Below the pieces are notes generated by a model. It saw nothing but the letters and a program-made list of their open reading frames with translations. It was not told the origin of the DNA and did no database searches. A stretch of DNA of 64,000 bases, taken from the NCBI GenBank assembly GCA_947502305.1, contig CANMZA010000001.1:1364001-1428000 (forward strand). The letters run 5' to 3'. This DNA is from an uncultured Erythrobacter sp. (GTDB lineage Bacteria; Pseudomonadota; Alphaproteobacteria; Sphingomonadales; Sphingomonadaceae). The position numbers were made by a program, and so were the translations under genes. This document shows, one piece after another, positions 52,622 through 61,702 of the stretch. Within the stretch, counting starts at the first letter, position 1. Each line of letters opens with the position of its first letter.

Positions 52622-54364
52622 GTGAGAGAGTCAGAACCGGCAATTCAACGCGGGGCAGAAACGATGCCTGCGGATGATACCCAGCGTGAGGCGCGATTGG
52701 GTAACGCCGATCGTGATCTTGTCGCATTGGGCATTGCCGCGGCCGCGATCATCCTGTTCGTCGCCACCGGCAGCTCAGTTTTGCCCAGCGCAATCGACGC
52801 AATTTTCTCAAATGGTTCCGGCCCAGATCACCTGCTTGTCAACGCATTGCTGCTCAATGTTGTACTGATCATTTTTGGTTGGCGCAGATACCGCGAATTG
52901 CAAGATGAGATCAGCGAACGACGCCGCGCGGAAGGTTTGGCGCGCGAACTGGCAGAGATCGATCCACTCACTGGATGCCTTAATCGGCGCAGTATGGCGG
53001 CGGCAACGACAGCGCTTCGCCTGCGGGCACAGGCGCATGGCTCAGCCGTGGCCTATTGCATGATTGATTTGGATAATTTCAAACAAATCAATGATATGCA
53101 TGGTCACTCCGTGGGGGACGCCGTGCTGGTTGAACTTGCCCAGCGGATCAGGCGGCAATTACCAAAAGACGCGCATCTTGCCCGGCTTGGCGGGGATGAA
53201 TTCGCGGTCATTACCACCCATGACACTTCAAACCGTGACCGCGTCGATGACTTGGTAATCCGTCTCTACGAACAAGTTTCCCTGCCGTTTGAATTGAATG
53301 GCGTGACCATTGATCCAACCGTTTCCATCGGTGTTTCCAGCGATCATGATGAGCAAAACACCGCCCCTGTTTCCGCTGCCGCCGAAGAGGCCGCAGACGC
53401 ATTGATGCACCGCGCCGATATCGCGATGTACACCGCCAAGAAACAGGGCAAGAACCGTTATTTCTGGTTCGAAGCGACGATGGAAAACGAATTGCGTTTC
53501 CGCAATGAATTGGAAGCCGGCATCCGCCGAGGTTTGACGAATGGCGAATTTGTGCCGTTCTATGAACAACAGGTCGATGTCCAATCGGGTGAATTGGTCG
53601 GCTTTGAAATGCTGGCGCGCTGGCGCTCAACCGATATGGGCATCGTCAGCCCAGAGATTTTTATCCCCATCGCTGAAGAGATCGGCCTGATCACGCAATT
53701 GTCTGATCAATTGATGGATCAAGCCTTAGTCGATGCGCGCGATTGGGACGACGTCTTGACCTTGTCGATCAACATTTCCCCGATCCAATTGCGCGATCCG
53801 TGGTTCGCACAAAAATTGCTCAAATCGCTCGTGAAACACAACTTCCCCGCTCAGCGATTGGAGGTAGAGATCACGGAAAGCTGCCTGCATGAAAATATCG
53901 GTTTGGTCCGATCCATTATCACCAGCCTGCGCAATCAGGGTGTCCGGATCAGTCTCGATGATTTTGGCACGGGCTATTCCTCGCTTGAACAATTGCGGAC
54001 CTTGCCGTTTGACCGGCTGAAAATTGATCGCAGTTTTGTCAGCGAATTGAACGAACCGGGCGGCAATTCGAAAATTGTCGATGCAATTGTTTCGCTTGGC
54101 CGCGGGCTTAACCTGCCGATCACAGCGGAAGGGATCGAAGACGAAGAAATCCTCACCGCCCTCAAAGCGATGGGCAAATTGAAAGGCCAAGGCTACCTCT
54201 ATGGTAAGCCTGAAAGCGCTCAGGATGTCCGGGCACGCCTCGCCAAAGCAGGAATGCTGGCGGCGGATAGTAACGTCGATATGCCCCTTCAAAGCGACGC
54301 GCAAAAACCAGAAAGCGCCCCCGAAATCTCGGCCCTTGATCATCGCAAAGTGGCTGGCCAATAA
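52622..54364 (+). CDS. Membrane GGDEF-EAL cyclic di-GMP signalling protein
   Basis: About 580 residues from the GTG at 52622 (GGGGAAG 7 nt upstream; an ATG at 52664 is an alternative). Two hydrophobic segments (about 34-55 and 70-87) precede a GGDEF domain with intact LARLGGDEFAVI (about 186-197), then an EAL domain in which the signature reads FEMLARW (ExLxR kept), with ITES, DDFGTGYSS (about 445-453) and AEGIED. Both catalytic sites look intact, so the protein may make or degrade c-di-GMP, with the EAL side likely active. The stimulus is unknown. Confidence 0.92.
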   Translation: MRESEPAIQRGAETMPADDTQREARLGNADRDLVALGIAAAAIILFVATGSSVLPSAIDAIFSNGSGPDHLLVNALLLNVVLIIFGWRRYRELQDEISERRRAEGLARELAEIDPLTGCLNRRSMAAATTALRLRAQAHGSAVAYCMIDLDNFKQINDMHGHSVGDAVLVELAQRIRRQLPKDAHLARLGGDEFAVITTHDTSNRDRVDDLVIRLYEQVSLPFELNGVTIDPTVSIGVSSDHDEQNTAPVSAAAEEAADALMHRADIAMYTAKKQGKNRYFWFEATMENELRFRNELEAGIRRGLTNGEFVPFYEQQVDVQSGELVGFEMLARWRSTDMGIVSPEIFIPIAEEIGLITQLSDQLMDQALVDARDWDDVLTLSINISPIQLRDPWFAQKLLKSLVKHNFPAQRLEVEITESCLHENIGLVRSIITSLRNQGVRISLDDFGTGYSSLEQLRTLPFDRLKIDRSFVSELNEPGGNSKIVDAIVSLGRGLNLPITAEGIEDEEILTALKAMGKLKGQGYLYGKPESAQDVRARLAKAGMLAADSNVDMPLQSDAQKPESAPEISALDHRKVAGQ

Positions 54365-54422
54365 TCGGCCAAGTCCGATTACCACAACCCAGCACCTAGA
54401 CGGAGCGCCCTAGGGTGCATAG

Positions 54423-55250
54423 ATGCGGCGCATCATGCGCGTAGAATTTGTAAAAATGCACGGACTTGGCAACGATTTCATCGTGCTCGATGCGCGGAAA
54501 ACGGCCTTGCCTGCAATGACCGCAAAGGCGGCGCGCGCGCTCTCTGATCGACGCGAGGGGATTGGCTGTGATCAGGTCATCATTTTGGAGCCGAGCGAGC
54601 ATGAAGAATTCCGCATGCGGATTTTCAATTCCGATGGCGGCGAAGTTGAGGCATGCGGCAATGCCGCGCGCGCCGTGGCGATCTTGCATGGACGACCAGC
54701 GCAAATAGAAACTGGTGGCGGATCAATCGTGCTGTCGCCCAATTCTGGCGGCGCGAGCGTCGATATGGGCGCACCTCGTTTTGATTGGGACGCAATCCCG
54801 CTCGACTATCCAATGGATACGGGCGCTATGCCGGTTTCTTGGGGTCCGCTAGAACACCCAGTGGCCGTGAATGTCGGGAACCCGCATGTGGTGTTTTTTG
54901 TGCCGGACATTGCCTCAATCGATTTGGCAACGCTTGGCCCTGAAATTGAGCGTGACCCGCTTTTCCCTCAAGGCGTCAACGTCAATGTGGCCAGCGTGAT
55001 CGGAGCCGATCATTTGCAGCTAGTGGTTTGGGAACGCGGCGCGGGATTGACGCGGGCCTGTGGCACAGGCGCCTGCGCCACGGCAGTGGCTGCTATGCGG
55101 CGCGGCCTGACGGGGCGGCGGGTGAAGGTGACTTTGCCGGGCGGTGATTTGGTCATCGAATGGCCCGACAAAGCGGGCGCGGCGATCCAAATGACTGGCC
55201 CCGCAACCGAATCCTATCGCGGCAATTTTGAATGGCATGATTTCGCGTGA
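54423..55250 (+). CDS. dapF: Diaminopimelate epimerase
   Basis: A 275-residue enzyme with the two active-site Cys: Cys78 in EACGNAAR and Cys213 in RACGTGACA. The N-terminus FVKMHGLGNDFIVLD is diagnostic. It converts LL- to meso-diaminopimelate for lysine and peptidoglycan synthesis. The ATG at 54423 has AGGG 7 nt upstream; an ATG at 54435 is also possible. Its stop overlaps the next start (GTGA). First gene of a four-gene run. Confidence 0.96.
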   Translation: MRRIMRVEFVKMHGLGNDFIVLDARKTALPAMTAKAARALSDRREGIGCDQVIILEPSEHEEFRMRIFNSDGGEVEACGNAARAVAILHGRPAQIETGGGSIVLSPNSGGASVDMGAPRFDWDAIPLDYPMDTGAMPVSWGPLEHPVAVNVGNPHVVFFVPDIASIDLATLGPEIERDPLFPQGVNVNVASVIGADHLQLVVWERGAGLTRACGTGACATAVAAMRRGLTGRRVKVTLPGGDLVIEWPDKAGAAIQMTGPATESYRGNFEWHDFA

Positions 55251-56437
55251 GCGAACCAGTTGCATCTAAGCCAGAGGTTATCAGCCTCGGTTGCCGCCTC
55301 AATATTGCTGAGAGCGAGCGGATGAAAGCCATGCTTGGCGATGCGGGCGATGTTGTGGTGGTCAATTCCTGCGCGGTGACGTCAGAGGCCGTGCGCCAAA
55401 CCCGGCAAGCCATCCGCAAGGCCCGCCGGGCGCGTCCCGATGCGCGGCTGATCGTTACCGGTTGCGCGGCGCATATTGAACGTGACCAGATCGCCGATAT
55501 GCCCGAAGTCGACGGCTTGATCGCAAACGAATCCAAACTCGATCCACGCGCTTGGAACGTGCCGCTACCCGAAGCCCCTCCCTCTCCAACGCGCACCCGT
55601 GCCTTTATCGCGGTACAAAATGGCTGCGACCATGCCTGCACTTTCTGCGTCATCCCGCAGGGGCGCGGCGTCAGCCGGTCAATGACCATCGCTGAAGTTC
55701 TGCGCGAGGTCGAACATCACCTCAATCTCGGTGCGAAAGAGGTCGTATTAACGGGCGTTGATGTCACCAGCTGGGGCCACGATTTGCCGGGTAAGCCGCC
55801 ATTGGGCGCTCTGATTGGCGCGGTCCTCGATACGTTTCCAGAACTCCCGCGCCTTCGTATGTCGTCACTTGATGGGATTGAGATTGATGAGGTTTTGTTT
55901 GAGCTGTTCGCCGCCGAAGCGCGCCTCATGCCGCATTTGCATCTCTCGCTGCAACATGGCCACGATCTGATCCTGAAACGGATGAAGCGGCGGCACAGCC
56001 GTGATGATGCGCTGAACCTAGTGCGGCGGCTCAAAATTCGCCGACCAGATATTGCGATTGGTGCAGATTTGATCGCGGGTTTCCCGACAGAAACCGATGA
56101 GCACCACGCCGCGAACCTGTCGATCATTGACGAACTAGACATCGTCCATGGCCATATATTTCCCTATTCACCCCGGCCCGGCACACCCGCCGCGCGGATG
56201 CCGCAAATAGACCGCGTCACCGTCAAATCCCGCGCCGCCGAATTGCGCGCCGCCGTCGCCGCGCGCCGCGCCGCATGGCTGGGCGCGCTTGTGGGTGAAA
56301 CGCTCAGTGTCCTCGCCGAACGCGACGGCACCGGCTATGCGCCCAATTATGCGCGCGTGCAGTTGCCTAGCGATAGAGAGCCCGGCACGGTTGTGAACGT
56401 GATACCGCGCAGCCTTGAAGGGGGCCTTTTGAAATGA
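55247..56437 (+). CDS. mtaB: tRNA t6A37 methylthiotransferase MtaB-like (radical SAM)
   Basis: A 396-residue radical SAM enzyme with a GTG start overlapping the dapF stop. The N-terminal MTTase domain has Cys16 (SLGCRLN), Cys42 (NSCAVTSEA) and Cys73 (VTGCAAH) for the auxiliary cluster. The radical SAM CxxxCxxC is Cys127/131/134 in NGCDHACTFC. The short C-terminal TRAM region is reduced. MtaB converts t6A to ms2t6A in tRNAs reading ANN codons; MiaB and RimO are excluded by the SLGC(R)LN and VTSEAVRQTRQ patterns. Confidence 0.92.
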   Translation: MSEPVASKPEVISLGCRLNIAESERMKAMLGDAGDVVVVNSCAVTSEAVRQTRQAIRKARRARPDARLIVTGCAAHIERDQIADMPEVDGLIANESKLDPRAWNVPLPEAPPSPTRTRAFIAVQNGCDHACTFCVIPQGRGVSRSMTIAEVLREVEHHLNLGAKEVVLTGVDVTSWGHDLPGKPPLGALIGAVLDTFPELPRLRMSSLDGIEIDEVLFELFAAEARLMPHLHLSLQHGHDLILKRMKRRHSRDDALNLVRRLKIRRPDIAIGADLIAGFPTETDEHHAANLSIIDELDIVHGHIFPYSPRPGTPAARMPQIDRVTVKSRAAELRAAVAARRAAWLGALVGETLSVLAERDGTGYAPNYARVQLPSDREPGTVVNVIPRSLEGGLLK

Positions 56438-57351
56438 GCAGTGACAGTTGGAGCGACCGCATTTTGGGCGGGTTTCGCAAGACATCTGAACGGCTCGGCG
56501 GCAACCTCACCGGCGTTGCCGCGCGGCTGGATGATGCCGCGCTCGATGATATTGAAGACGCGCTGATCACCTCTGACCTCGGCCCCGGAGCAGCCGGCCG
56601 CATCCGTGCAAAATTGGCGGAGAAGAGCTTTGGCCTTGAGATCACGCAGACCGAACTGAAAGAAGCGGTAGCCGAAGAGATTGCCGAAATCCTGCGGCCA
56701 GTGGCCAAGCCGCTGGAGGTAACAGCGTTTCCGCGCCCGCAAGTGATCTTGGTGATCGGCGTCAACGGATCGGGTAAAACCACCACGATCGCAAAGCTCG
56801 CACATCTGTTCACAGAGGATGATTACGGCGTGCTGTTGGCGGCAGGTGACACATTCCGCGCCGCAGCTATCGGCCAATTGGCGACTTGGGCTGAGCGTGC
56901 GGGCGTCGATATTGTGCGCGGGCCTGAGGGAGGTGATCCAGCGTCAATCGTGTTTGATGCGGTCAAGCAAGCGACCGATACAGGGATTGACGCACTGGTG
57001 GTGGATACCGCCGGGCGGTTGCAAAACAAGAAAGAGCTGATGGAAGAACTGGCGAAAATCCGCCGGGTTCTAGGCAAGCTCAATGAAGAAGCGCCGCATG
57101 ACGTCGTGCTCGTTCTCGACGCCACTAACGGCCAGAACGCATTGTCACAAATTGACGTCTTCAAAGAAGTGGCCGGCGTCACCGGCCTGATCATGACGAA
57201 GCTAGATGGGACAGCACGCGGCGGCGTGTTGGTCGCGGCGGCGGAGCAATATGGCCTACCGATCCATGCGATTGGTGTGGGCGAAAAAATGGAAGATTTG
57301 CGCCCATTCGACCCCGATTTGGTGGCGCGCGTCATTGCAGGAGTAGCCTGA
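56434..57351 (+). CDS. ftsY: Signal recognition particle receptor FtsY
   Basis: A 305-residue SRP GTPase consisting of N and G domains only; the long acidic A domain of E. coli FtsY is absent, as in many alphaproteobacteria. P-loop GVNGSGKTTT (109-118), VDTAGR (about 189-194), TKLDGTARGG (about 250-259). It pairs with Ffh at the membrane for co-translational targeting. ATGA overlap with mtaB, and its stop overlaps the yciB start. Confidence 0.97.
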   Translation: MSSDSWSDRILGGFRKTSERLGGNLTGVAARLDDAALDDIEDALITSDLGPGAAGRIRAKLAEKSFGLEITQTELKEAVAEEIAEILRPVAKPLEVTAFPRPQVILVIGVNGSGKTTTIAKLAHLFTEDDYGVLLAAGDTFRAAAIGQLATWAERAGVDIVRGPEGGDPASIVFDAVKQATDTGIDALVVDTAGRLQNKKELMEELAKIRRVLGKLNEEAPHDVVLVLDATNGQNALSQIDVFKEVAGVTGLIMTKLDGTARGGVLVAAAEQYGLPIHAIGVGEKMEDLRPFDPDLVARVIAGVA

Positions 57352-58031
57352 TGGCTGATTTGGAAACGCCGCAAACCGAAGCATCGGAAGCAAAAAAGGC
57401 CGGATCAAGCTGGCTGAGCGTGGCGGTCGATTATGGACCGCTTATCGCCTTTCTTATCAGTTACCGGATCTTCGCACCTGATGCCGACGCGATTGAGGAT
57501 GATCTCGTCCTTGCCGCGTTGACGACCAAATCCATTGTGCAAAGCACCGGCGTATTCATCGTCGCCGCAATGATCGCATTGGCCGTGTCGAAATGGCGAC
57601 TTGGCAAAGTCTCACCCATGCTTTGGTTTTCCACTGCGTTGATTGTGGTCTTTGGCGGGTTCACGATCTGGACCGGCGATCAGCGGATTATCCAGCTAAA
57701 ACCGACCGTGCTCTACGCTCTGTTCGGCGTGGCGTTGCTCGGCGGGTTCTTCATGGGCCGCGCTTTGCTGAAAATCCTGCTGGAGGCTGCTTTTGAGGGG
57801 CTGACCGATGAAGGCTGGCTCAAATTATCACGCAATTGGGGCGTGTTTTTCCTGTTTCTGGCAGGCGTCAACGAAGTGCTCGTGGCACAATTGAGTTTTG
57901 AAGGTTGGCTCTGGGCTAAGCTGTGGGTGTTCTTGCCGCTGACCTTCCTCTTCACCTTCGCCAATATCCCCATGTTGCTGAAACATGGGCTCGATATTGG
58001 TCAGAATGACGCACAGGACCCCGCTGACTAA
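57351..58031 (+). CDS. yciB: Inner membrane-spanning protein YciB (IspZ, septation protein A)
   Basis: A 226-residue protein with about six hydrophobic segments. Family hallmarks are VDYGPLIAFLISYRIF near the N-terminus and KLSRNWGVFFLFLAGVNEVL before the last segments. YciB is linked to septation and cell envelope synthesis through contacts with division and elongation proteins. Its ATG overlaps the ftsY TGA by one base. It converges with kup. Confidence 0.92.
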   Translation: MADLETPQTEASEAKKAGSSWLSVAVDYGPLIAFLISYRIFAPDADAIEDDLVLAALTTKSIVQSTGVFIVAAMIALAVSKWRLGKVSPMLWFSTALIVVFGGFTIWTGDQRIIQLKPTVLYALFGVALLGGFFMGRALLKILLEAAFEGLTDEGWLKLSRNWGVFFLFLAGVNEVLVAQLSFEGWLWAKLWVFLPLTFLFTFANIPMLLKHGLDIGQNDAQDPAD

Positions 58032-58061
58032 ACAGCAGGATCGGGGTTGGCGGCGTCTGGA

Positions 58062-59987
58062 TCAGATCTCGACTTGACTACCCAGCTCCACAACACGGTT
58101 CGTCGGCAGTTTAAAGAAGTCCATCGCACTGGCGGAATTCATCAGCATCCAAGCGAATATCTTCTCTCGCCAAATCGGCATGGCTGGGTTCTTTGATGGC
58201 AACAGCGTTTGGCGCGAGAGGAAGAAGCTGGTGTGCATCATGTCGAATTCACCCCCGCATCTCTCCATCTCTTTGAGGCCGACCGGGACATCGGTTTCCT
58301 CCATAAAGCCGTAATGCAGCACGGCGCGGTAAAAACCGTCGCCCATATCTTTAAACTCGCACCGCTTTGCCGGATCGACATAGGGCACATCTGCGATTTC
58401 TACGGTCAGAATGACGACGCGTTCGTGGAGCACCTTGTTGTGCTTGATATTGTGCAGCAGTGCAGAGGGCACTCCGGATGACGCACTTGCCATAAAGATC
58501 GCGGTACCCGGTACGCGCAAGGCTGAGTTCTTGGCGGATTTTGCAAATATCTCCATCGGCAGAGCGTGCTCGCTCATCCTCTCGCGCATCACCTTGCGCC
58601 CGCGCGCCCATGTGGTGAGCAAGAGAAAGGCGACAAATCCGACCGCCAGCGGGAACCAGCCGCCATCAGGCACCTTGGTCAAATTCGCAGCAAAATACGC
58701 CCCATCGACGATCAAGAACACGATGACCACCGGCGCCGCATACCACCATTTCCATTTCCACACGCCGACCAGCAAAACCGCCATTAACAGCGTATCAATC
58801 GTCACCGCTCCGGTCACTGCGATGCCGTAAGCATTGGCGAGATTGGACGAGTTTTGGAATGTCAGAACAAGAATAATGACCGCGATCATCAAGGCCCAAT
58901 TGACCGCAGGAATGTAAATCTGTCCGCCTTCTGTTTCCGATGTATGGCGGATTTTCAACCGAGGGATGTAACCCATCTGAATCGCTTGGCTGGTGATGGA
59001 GAATGCGCCGGAGATCACCGCTTGGCTGGCGATAAAGGTCGCAACGGTCGCTAGGAACACCAGCGGCAAACGCCATTCTTCGGTCGCAAGAAAGAAAAAC
59101 GGGTTCTGAATAGCCTCAGCCGCTTGTTCCGGCGGCAAGCCAATCACCATCGCCCCCTGACCGAAGTAATTCAGCAGCAGGCATGGCATAACAAAGCCAA
59201 ACCACGACAGGCGCATCGGACCCCGTCCAAAATGCCCCATATCCGAATACAGCGCCTCTGAACCCGTCACGGCGAGCACGACGCTGCCCAGAGCCAGAAA
59301 TGCGAACCACCCATCAAGGATGAAGAAATTGACCGCGTGATGCGGGCTGAGCGCCCACAATATTTCTGGCGTGCCGATGATCTGCCACAGGCCCAAACCA
59401 GCAATGACTGTAAAATAGACGATCATGACCGGCGCAAACAAGGCGCCAACCTTAGCCGTTCCGCGTTTTTGCAGGACAAACAGGAACACCAGCAGGCCGA
59501 GCGCAATCGGGATGACATATTGTTGCAACCCCGGATCAACCACCGTCAGTCCCTCAACCGCTGACAGGACCGAAATTGCCGGCGTAATCATGCTGTCGCC
59601 ATAAAACAGCGCGGTCGCAAACACGCCGAGCAGAACCGCGATCCAGCCATATTTCGATTTCGAAAGGCTCCTGCTGATCAGAGCCACTAGTGCAAGGCTG
59701 CCGCCTTGCCCCTTATTGTCAGCGCGCATCAGGATCGTGACATATTGAATCGCCACAACCAATGTCATCGACCAAAATATTAGACTGATGACGCCCAAGA
59801 CATGCGCGGTATCAAGTTGGACGGTCGCCCGCCCCACAAAGGTCTCTCGGAACGCATAGAGTGGGCTGGTGCCGATATCGCCGAAGACAATGCCGATTGC
59901 ACCGACCGCCAGCGCGCTTTTGGACGCGCTGTGCCCCGCGCCGCCGGATGGCGGTTGATGGGCCGGAGTTGATGCTGTTTCGCTCAT
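58062..59987 (-). CDS. kup: Low-affinity potassium transporter Kup
   Basis: A 641-residue membrane protein with about 12 hydrophobic segments. The signature [19 protein letters not shown] lies near residues 32-50, the length is usual for Kup, and the C-terminal cytoplasmic part ([15 protein letters not shown]) is present. It takes up K+ with H+ and also Cs+. It stands alone between yciB and the ccm operon. Confidence 0.96.
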   Translation of the reverse strand: MSETASTPAHQPPSGGAGHSASKSALAVGAIGIVFGDIGTSPLYAFRETFVGRATVQLDTAHVLGVISLIFWSMTLVVAIQYVTILMRADNKGQGGSLALVALISRSLSKSKYGWIAVLLGVFATALFYGDSMITPAISVLSAVEGLTVVDPGLQQYVIPIALGLLVFLFVLQKRGTAKVGALFAPVMIVYFTVIAGLGLWQIIGTPEILWALSPHHAVNFFILDGWFAFLALGSVVLAVTGSEALYSDMGHFGRGPMRLSWFGFVMPCLLLNYFGQGAMVIGLPPEQAAEAIQNPFFFLATEEWRLPLVFLATVATFIASQAVISGAFSITSQAIQMGYIPRLKIRHTSETEGGQIYIPAVNWALMIAVIILVLTFQNSSNLANAYGIAVTGAVTIDTLLMAVLLVGVWKWKWWYAAPVVIVFLIVDGAYFAANLTKVPDGGWFPLAVGFVAFLLLTTWARGRKVMRERMSEHALPMEIFAKSAKNSALRVPGTAIFMASASSGVPSALLHNIKHNKVLHERVVILTVEIADVPYVDPAKRCEFKDMGDGFYRAVLHYGFMEETDVPVGLKEMERCGGEFDMMHTSFFLSRQTLLPSKNPAMPIWREKIFAWMLMNSASAMDFFKLPTNRVVELGSQVEI

Positions 59988-60077
59988 CCGCGATTATCCC
60001 GAGTGGCTGAGCACAATTACCGCGCGCCCTGTCCAAGGTGGCGGCACGTAGCACCGCGCATTCACACCTGCAACATC

Positions 60078-60100
60078 GCGCTACACCGTCGGTGCAGCGC
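60078..60100 (-). terminator. Hairpin just after ccmI
   Basis: GCGCTACACCG and CGGTGCAGCGC pair with one mismatch and a 3-nt loop, two nt past the ccmI stop on the minus strand. No T-run follows. It may mark the end of the ccm operon. Confidence 0.4.
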
Positions 60101-60102
60101 CG

Positions 60103-60744
60103 CTATTGCAACATTGGCGCATTGGCAATCATCTGATCGAGCCGTTCAACCCGCGCGGCAATCTCTTCTCGCCACGGCGCGTCCTCTGGAGAGCGTTCCA
60201 GCAACCCAGCCCAAGTGTCACGCGCCGCGCGGATTTGGCCGGTTTGTTGGAAGGAAAAACCGAGGAAGAAATCTGCACCCGGATTGGCCGGATCAAGATT
60301 GCGCGCCTTGCTATAGGCATAAAATGCCGCCGGGGTCACATTGCCGTCAGCATGCCCCGTCAATGCCATGCCAAGCGCCAACCAGCCCTCAAGATGCTCT
60401 GGATTTTCGTTCAATCCACCGCGTAGCAATCCCGCTGCATCATCAAATTTACCGCGCCGCGCAAAGCCGTCTGACAAGACAAGATAATCGGGTTTTGGCA
60501 GGCTTTCATCGAACAATTGCCGCCGTGCGCTTACCATTTCGTCGCCCGATTGCTGATCAAGAGCGATGTCGGGCTCTTTCGGACTGCCCGGTTGGCCGGG
60601 GGAACCCTGCCAGGCATATCCGACCAGACCGAGCAACAAGACGGCGCCAAACACCGCAAAGCCCTCTTTCGGCAAACGCAGAATGAAAGCGGCAAGCGCG
60701 AAGCTGACCAAAGTAAGCGAGAGAACTGCGAGCCAACCGCCCAT
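60103..60744 (-). CDS. ccmI: Cytochrome c maturation protein CcmI-like
   Basis: A 213-residue protein with two N-terminal membrane segments (about 5-23 and 27-46) and periplasmic TPR-like repeats (FARRGKFDDAAGLLRGGLNE, FYAYSKARNLDPANPGADFF). In System I, CcmI binds apocytochrome c and passes it to CcmF/CcmH. It is shorter than many CcmI proteins. Its ATG overlaps the ccmH stop (TAATG). The assignment rests on place and TPR pattern. Confidence 0.85.
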   Translation of the reverse strand: MGGWLAVLSLTLVSFALAAFILRLPKEGFAVFGAVLLLGLVGYAWQGSPGQPGSPKEPDIALDQQSGDEMVSARRQLFDESLPKPDYLVLSDGFARRGKFDDAAGLLRGGLNENPEHLEGWLALGMALTGHADGNVTPAAFYAYSKARNLDPANPGADFFLGFSFQQTGQIRAARDTWAGLLERSPEDAPWREEIAARVERLDQMIANAPMLQ

Positions 60745-61181
60745 TAGCTATGCCCCCCAGTTTCAGAACGCCGTTTGCCCAACCGGCGCAGCAAAATCAG
60801 AGCAACCACGCCAAGCAGCAATAGCGGGATCGCGAATAGCGGCCACGTGGTTGAAGAAACCTCCGGCTCATAACTGACATAATCGCCATAGCGTTCGACG
60901 AGCCAAGAACGGATTTGCGTGGGGCTTTCACCCGCCAAGATCCGTGAGCGGACCTGATGGCGCATATCGCCCGCCATCGGCGCATCGCTGTCATTGATGC
61001 TTTGCGATTGGCATTTGAGGCAGCGCAAAGTTTCCATCAACTCGGTCGCCTCAGCTTCCAAAACAGGATCTTCGAGCTGAACATAGGCGTAAGGCGCAGG
61101 CGGCATCGATTGCTGGGCCAGTATGGGCGCGGCGAACAAGCCGCCAAAAAGGGTCAAGGCGGCGACCACAGACCGGATCAT
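60744..61181 (-). CDS. ccmH: Cytochrome c maturation thiol-disulfide oxidoreductase CcmH
   Basis: A 145-residue membrane-anchored periplasmic protein. The redox pair Cys54/Cys57 in LRCLKCQSQSINDSD is diagnostic. A signal peptide lies at 1-22 and a C-terminal membrane segment at about 113-131. It reduces apocytochrome c for heme ligation. It overlaps ccmG by 4 nt. Confidence 0.94.
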   Translation of the reverse strand: MIRSVVAALTLFGGLFAAPILAQQSMPPAPYAYVQLEDPVLEAEATELMETLRCLKCQSQSINDSDAPMAGDMRHQVRSRILAGESPTQIRSWLVERYGDYVSYEPEVSSTTWPLFAIPLLLLGVVALILLRRLGKRRSETGGHS

Positions 61182-61702
61182 CGCACGTCCTCCAATATTT
61201 CAAGCAATTGCGGCACAGTGTCGGCCCGCACGTCTCCGATATGCTGATAGCGGATATTACCATCAGCATCGATGACATATGTTTCCGGCACGCCCGACGC
61301 CCCGATCTCCAACATCAATTCCGAAATGTCATCTGAACCAATCTTAGTGTAAGGATTGCCATAGCGGTCAAGGAAATCCGCGACGGCCTCAGGCCGGTCA
61401 CGAACGGCGATGCCGATGATTTCAACGCCTTCTTCCTTGAGCCGCTCCAGATGCGGCGCCTCTGCAATGCATGGCAGGCACCAGCTTGCCCAGATGTTGA
61501 GCAAGCGCGGCTGACCGCCGACAAAGTCGGCTCGCGTTGCCCCCGGCATGCCTTCCAACGCAGGTGCGAGCGTAAATTCAGGCAGCGGCTGTTCGACCAT
61601 TTGCGAGGGGATCGTCTGCATTTTTTCCTGCGTCAGCTGATACCCGGCAAGGCCAGCAAAAAACAGAAACAGCGCGAGCGGTATGAGATAAATTGGACGC
61701 AT
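61178..61702 (-). CDS. ccmG: Thiol:disulfide interchange protein CcmG/DsbE
   Basis: A 174-residue periplasmic thioredoxin-fold protein with an N-terminal anchor (IYLIPLALFLFFAGLAGYQL). The active site is Cys75/Cys78 in WASWCLPCIAEAP, and the cis-Pro region is GVPETYVID. It keeps CcmH and apocytochrome c reduced. Start overlaps the ccmF stop (TAATG). Confidence 0.95.
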   Translation of the reverse strand: MRPIYLIPLALFLFFAGLAGYQLTQEKMQTIPSQMVEQPLPEFTLAPALEGMPGATRADFVGGQPRLLNIWASWCLPCIAEAPHLERLKEEGVEIIGIAVRDRPEAVADFLDRYGNPYTKIGSDDISELMLEIGASGVPETYVIDADGNIRYQHIGDVRADTVPQLLEILEDVR

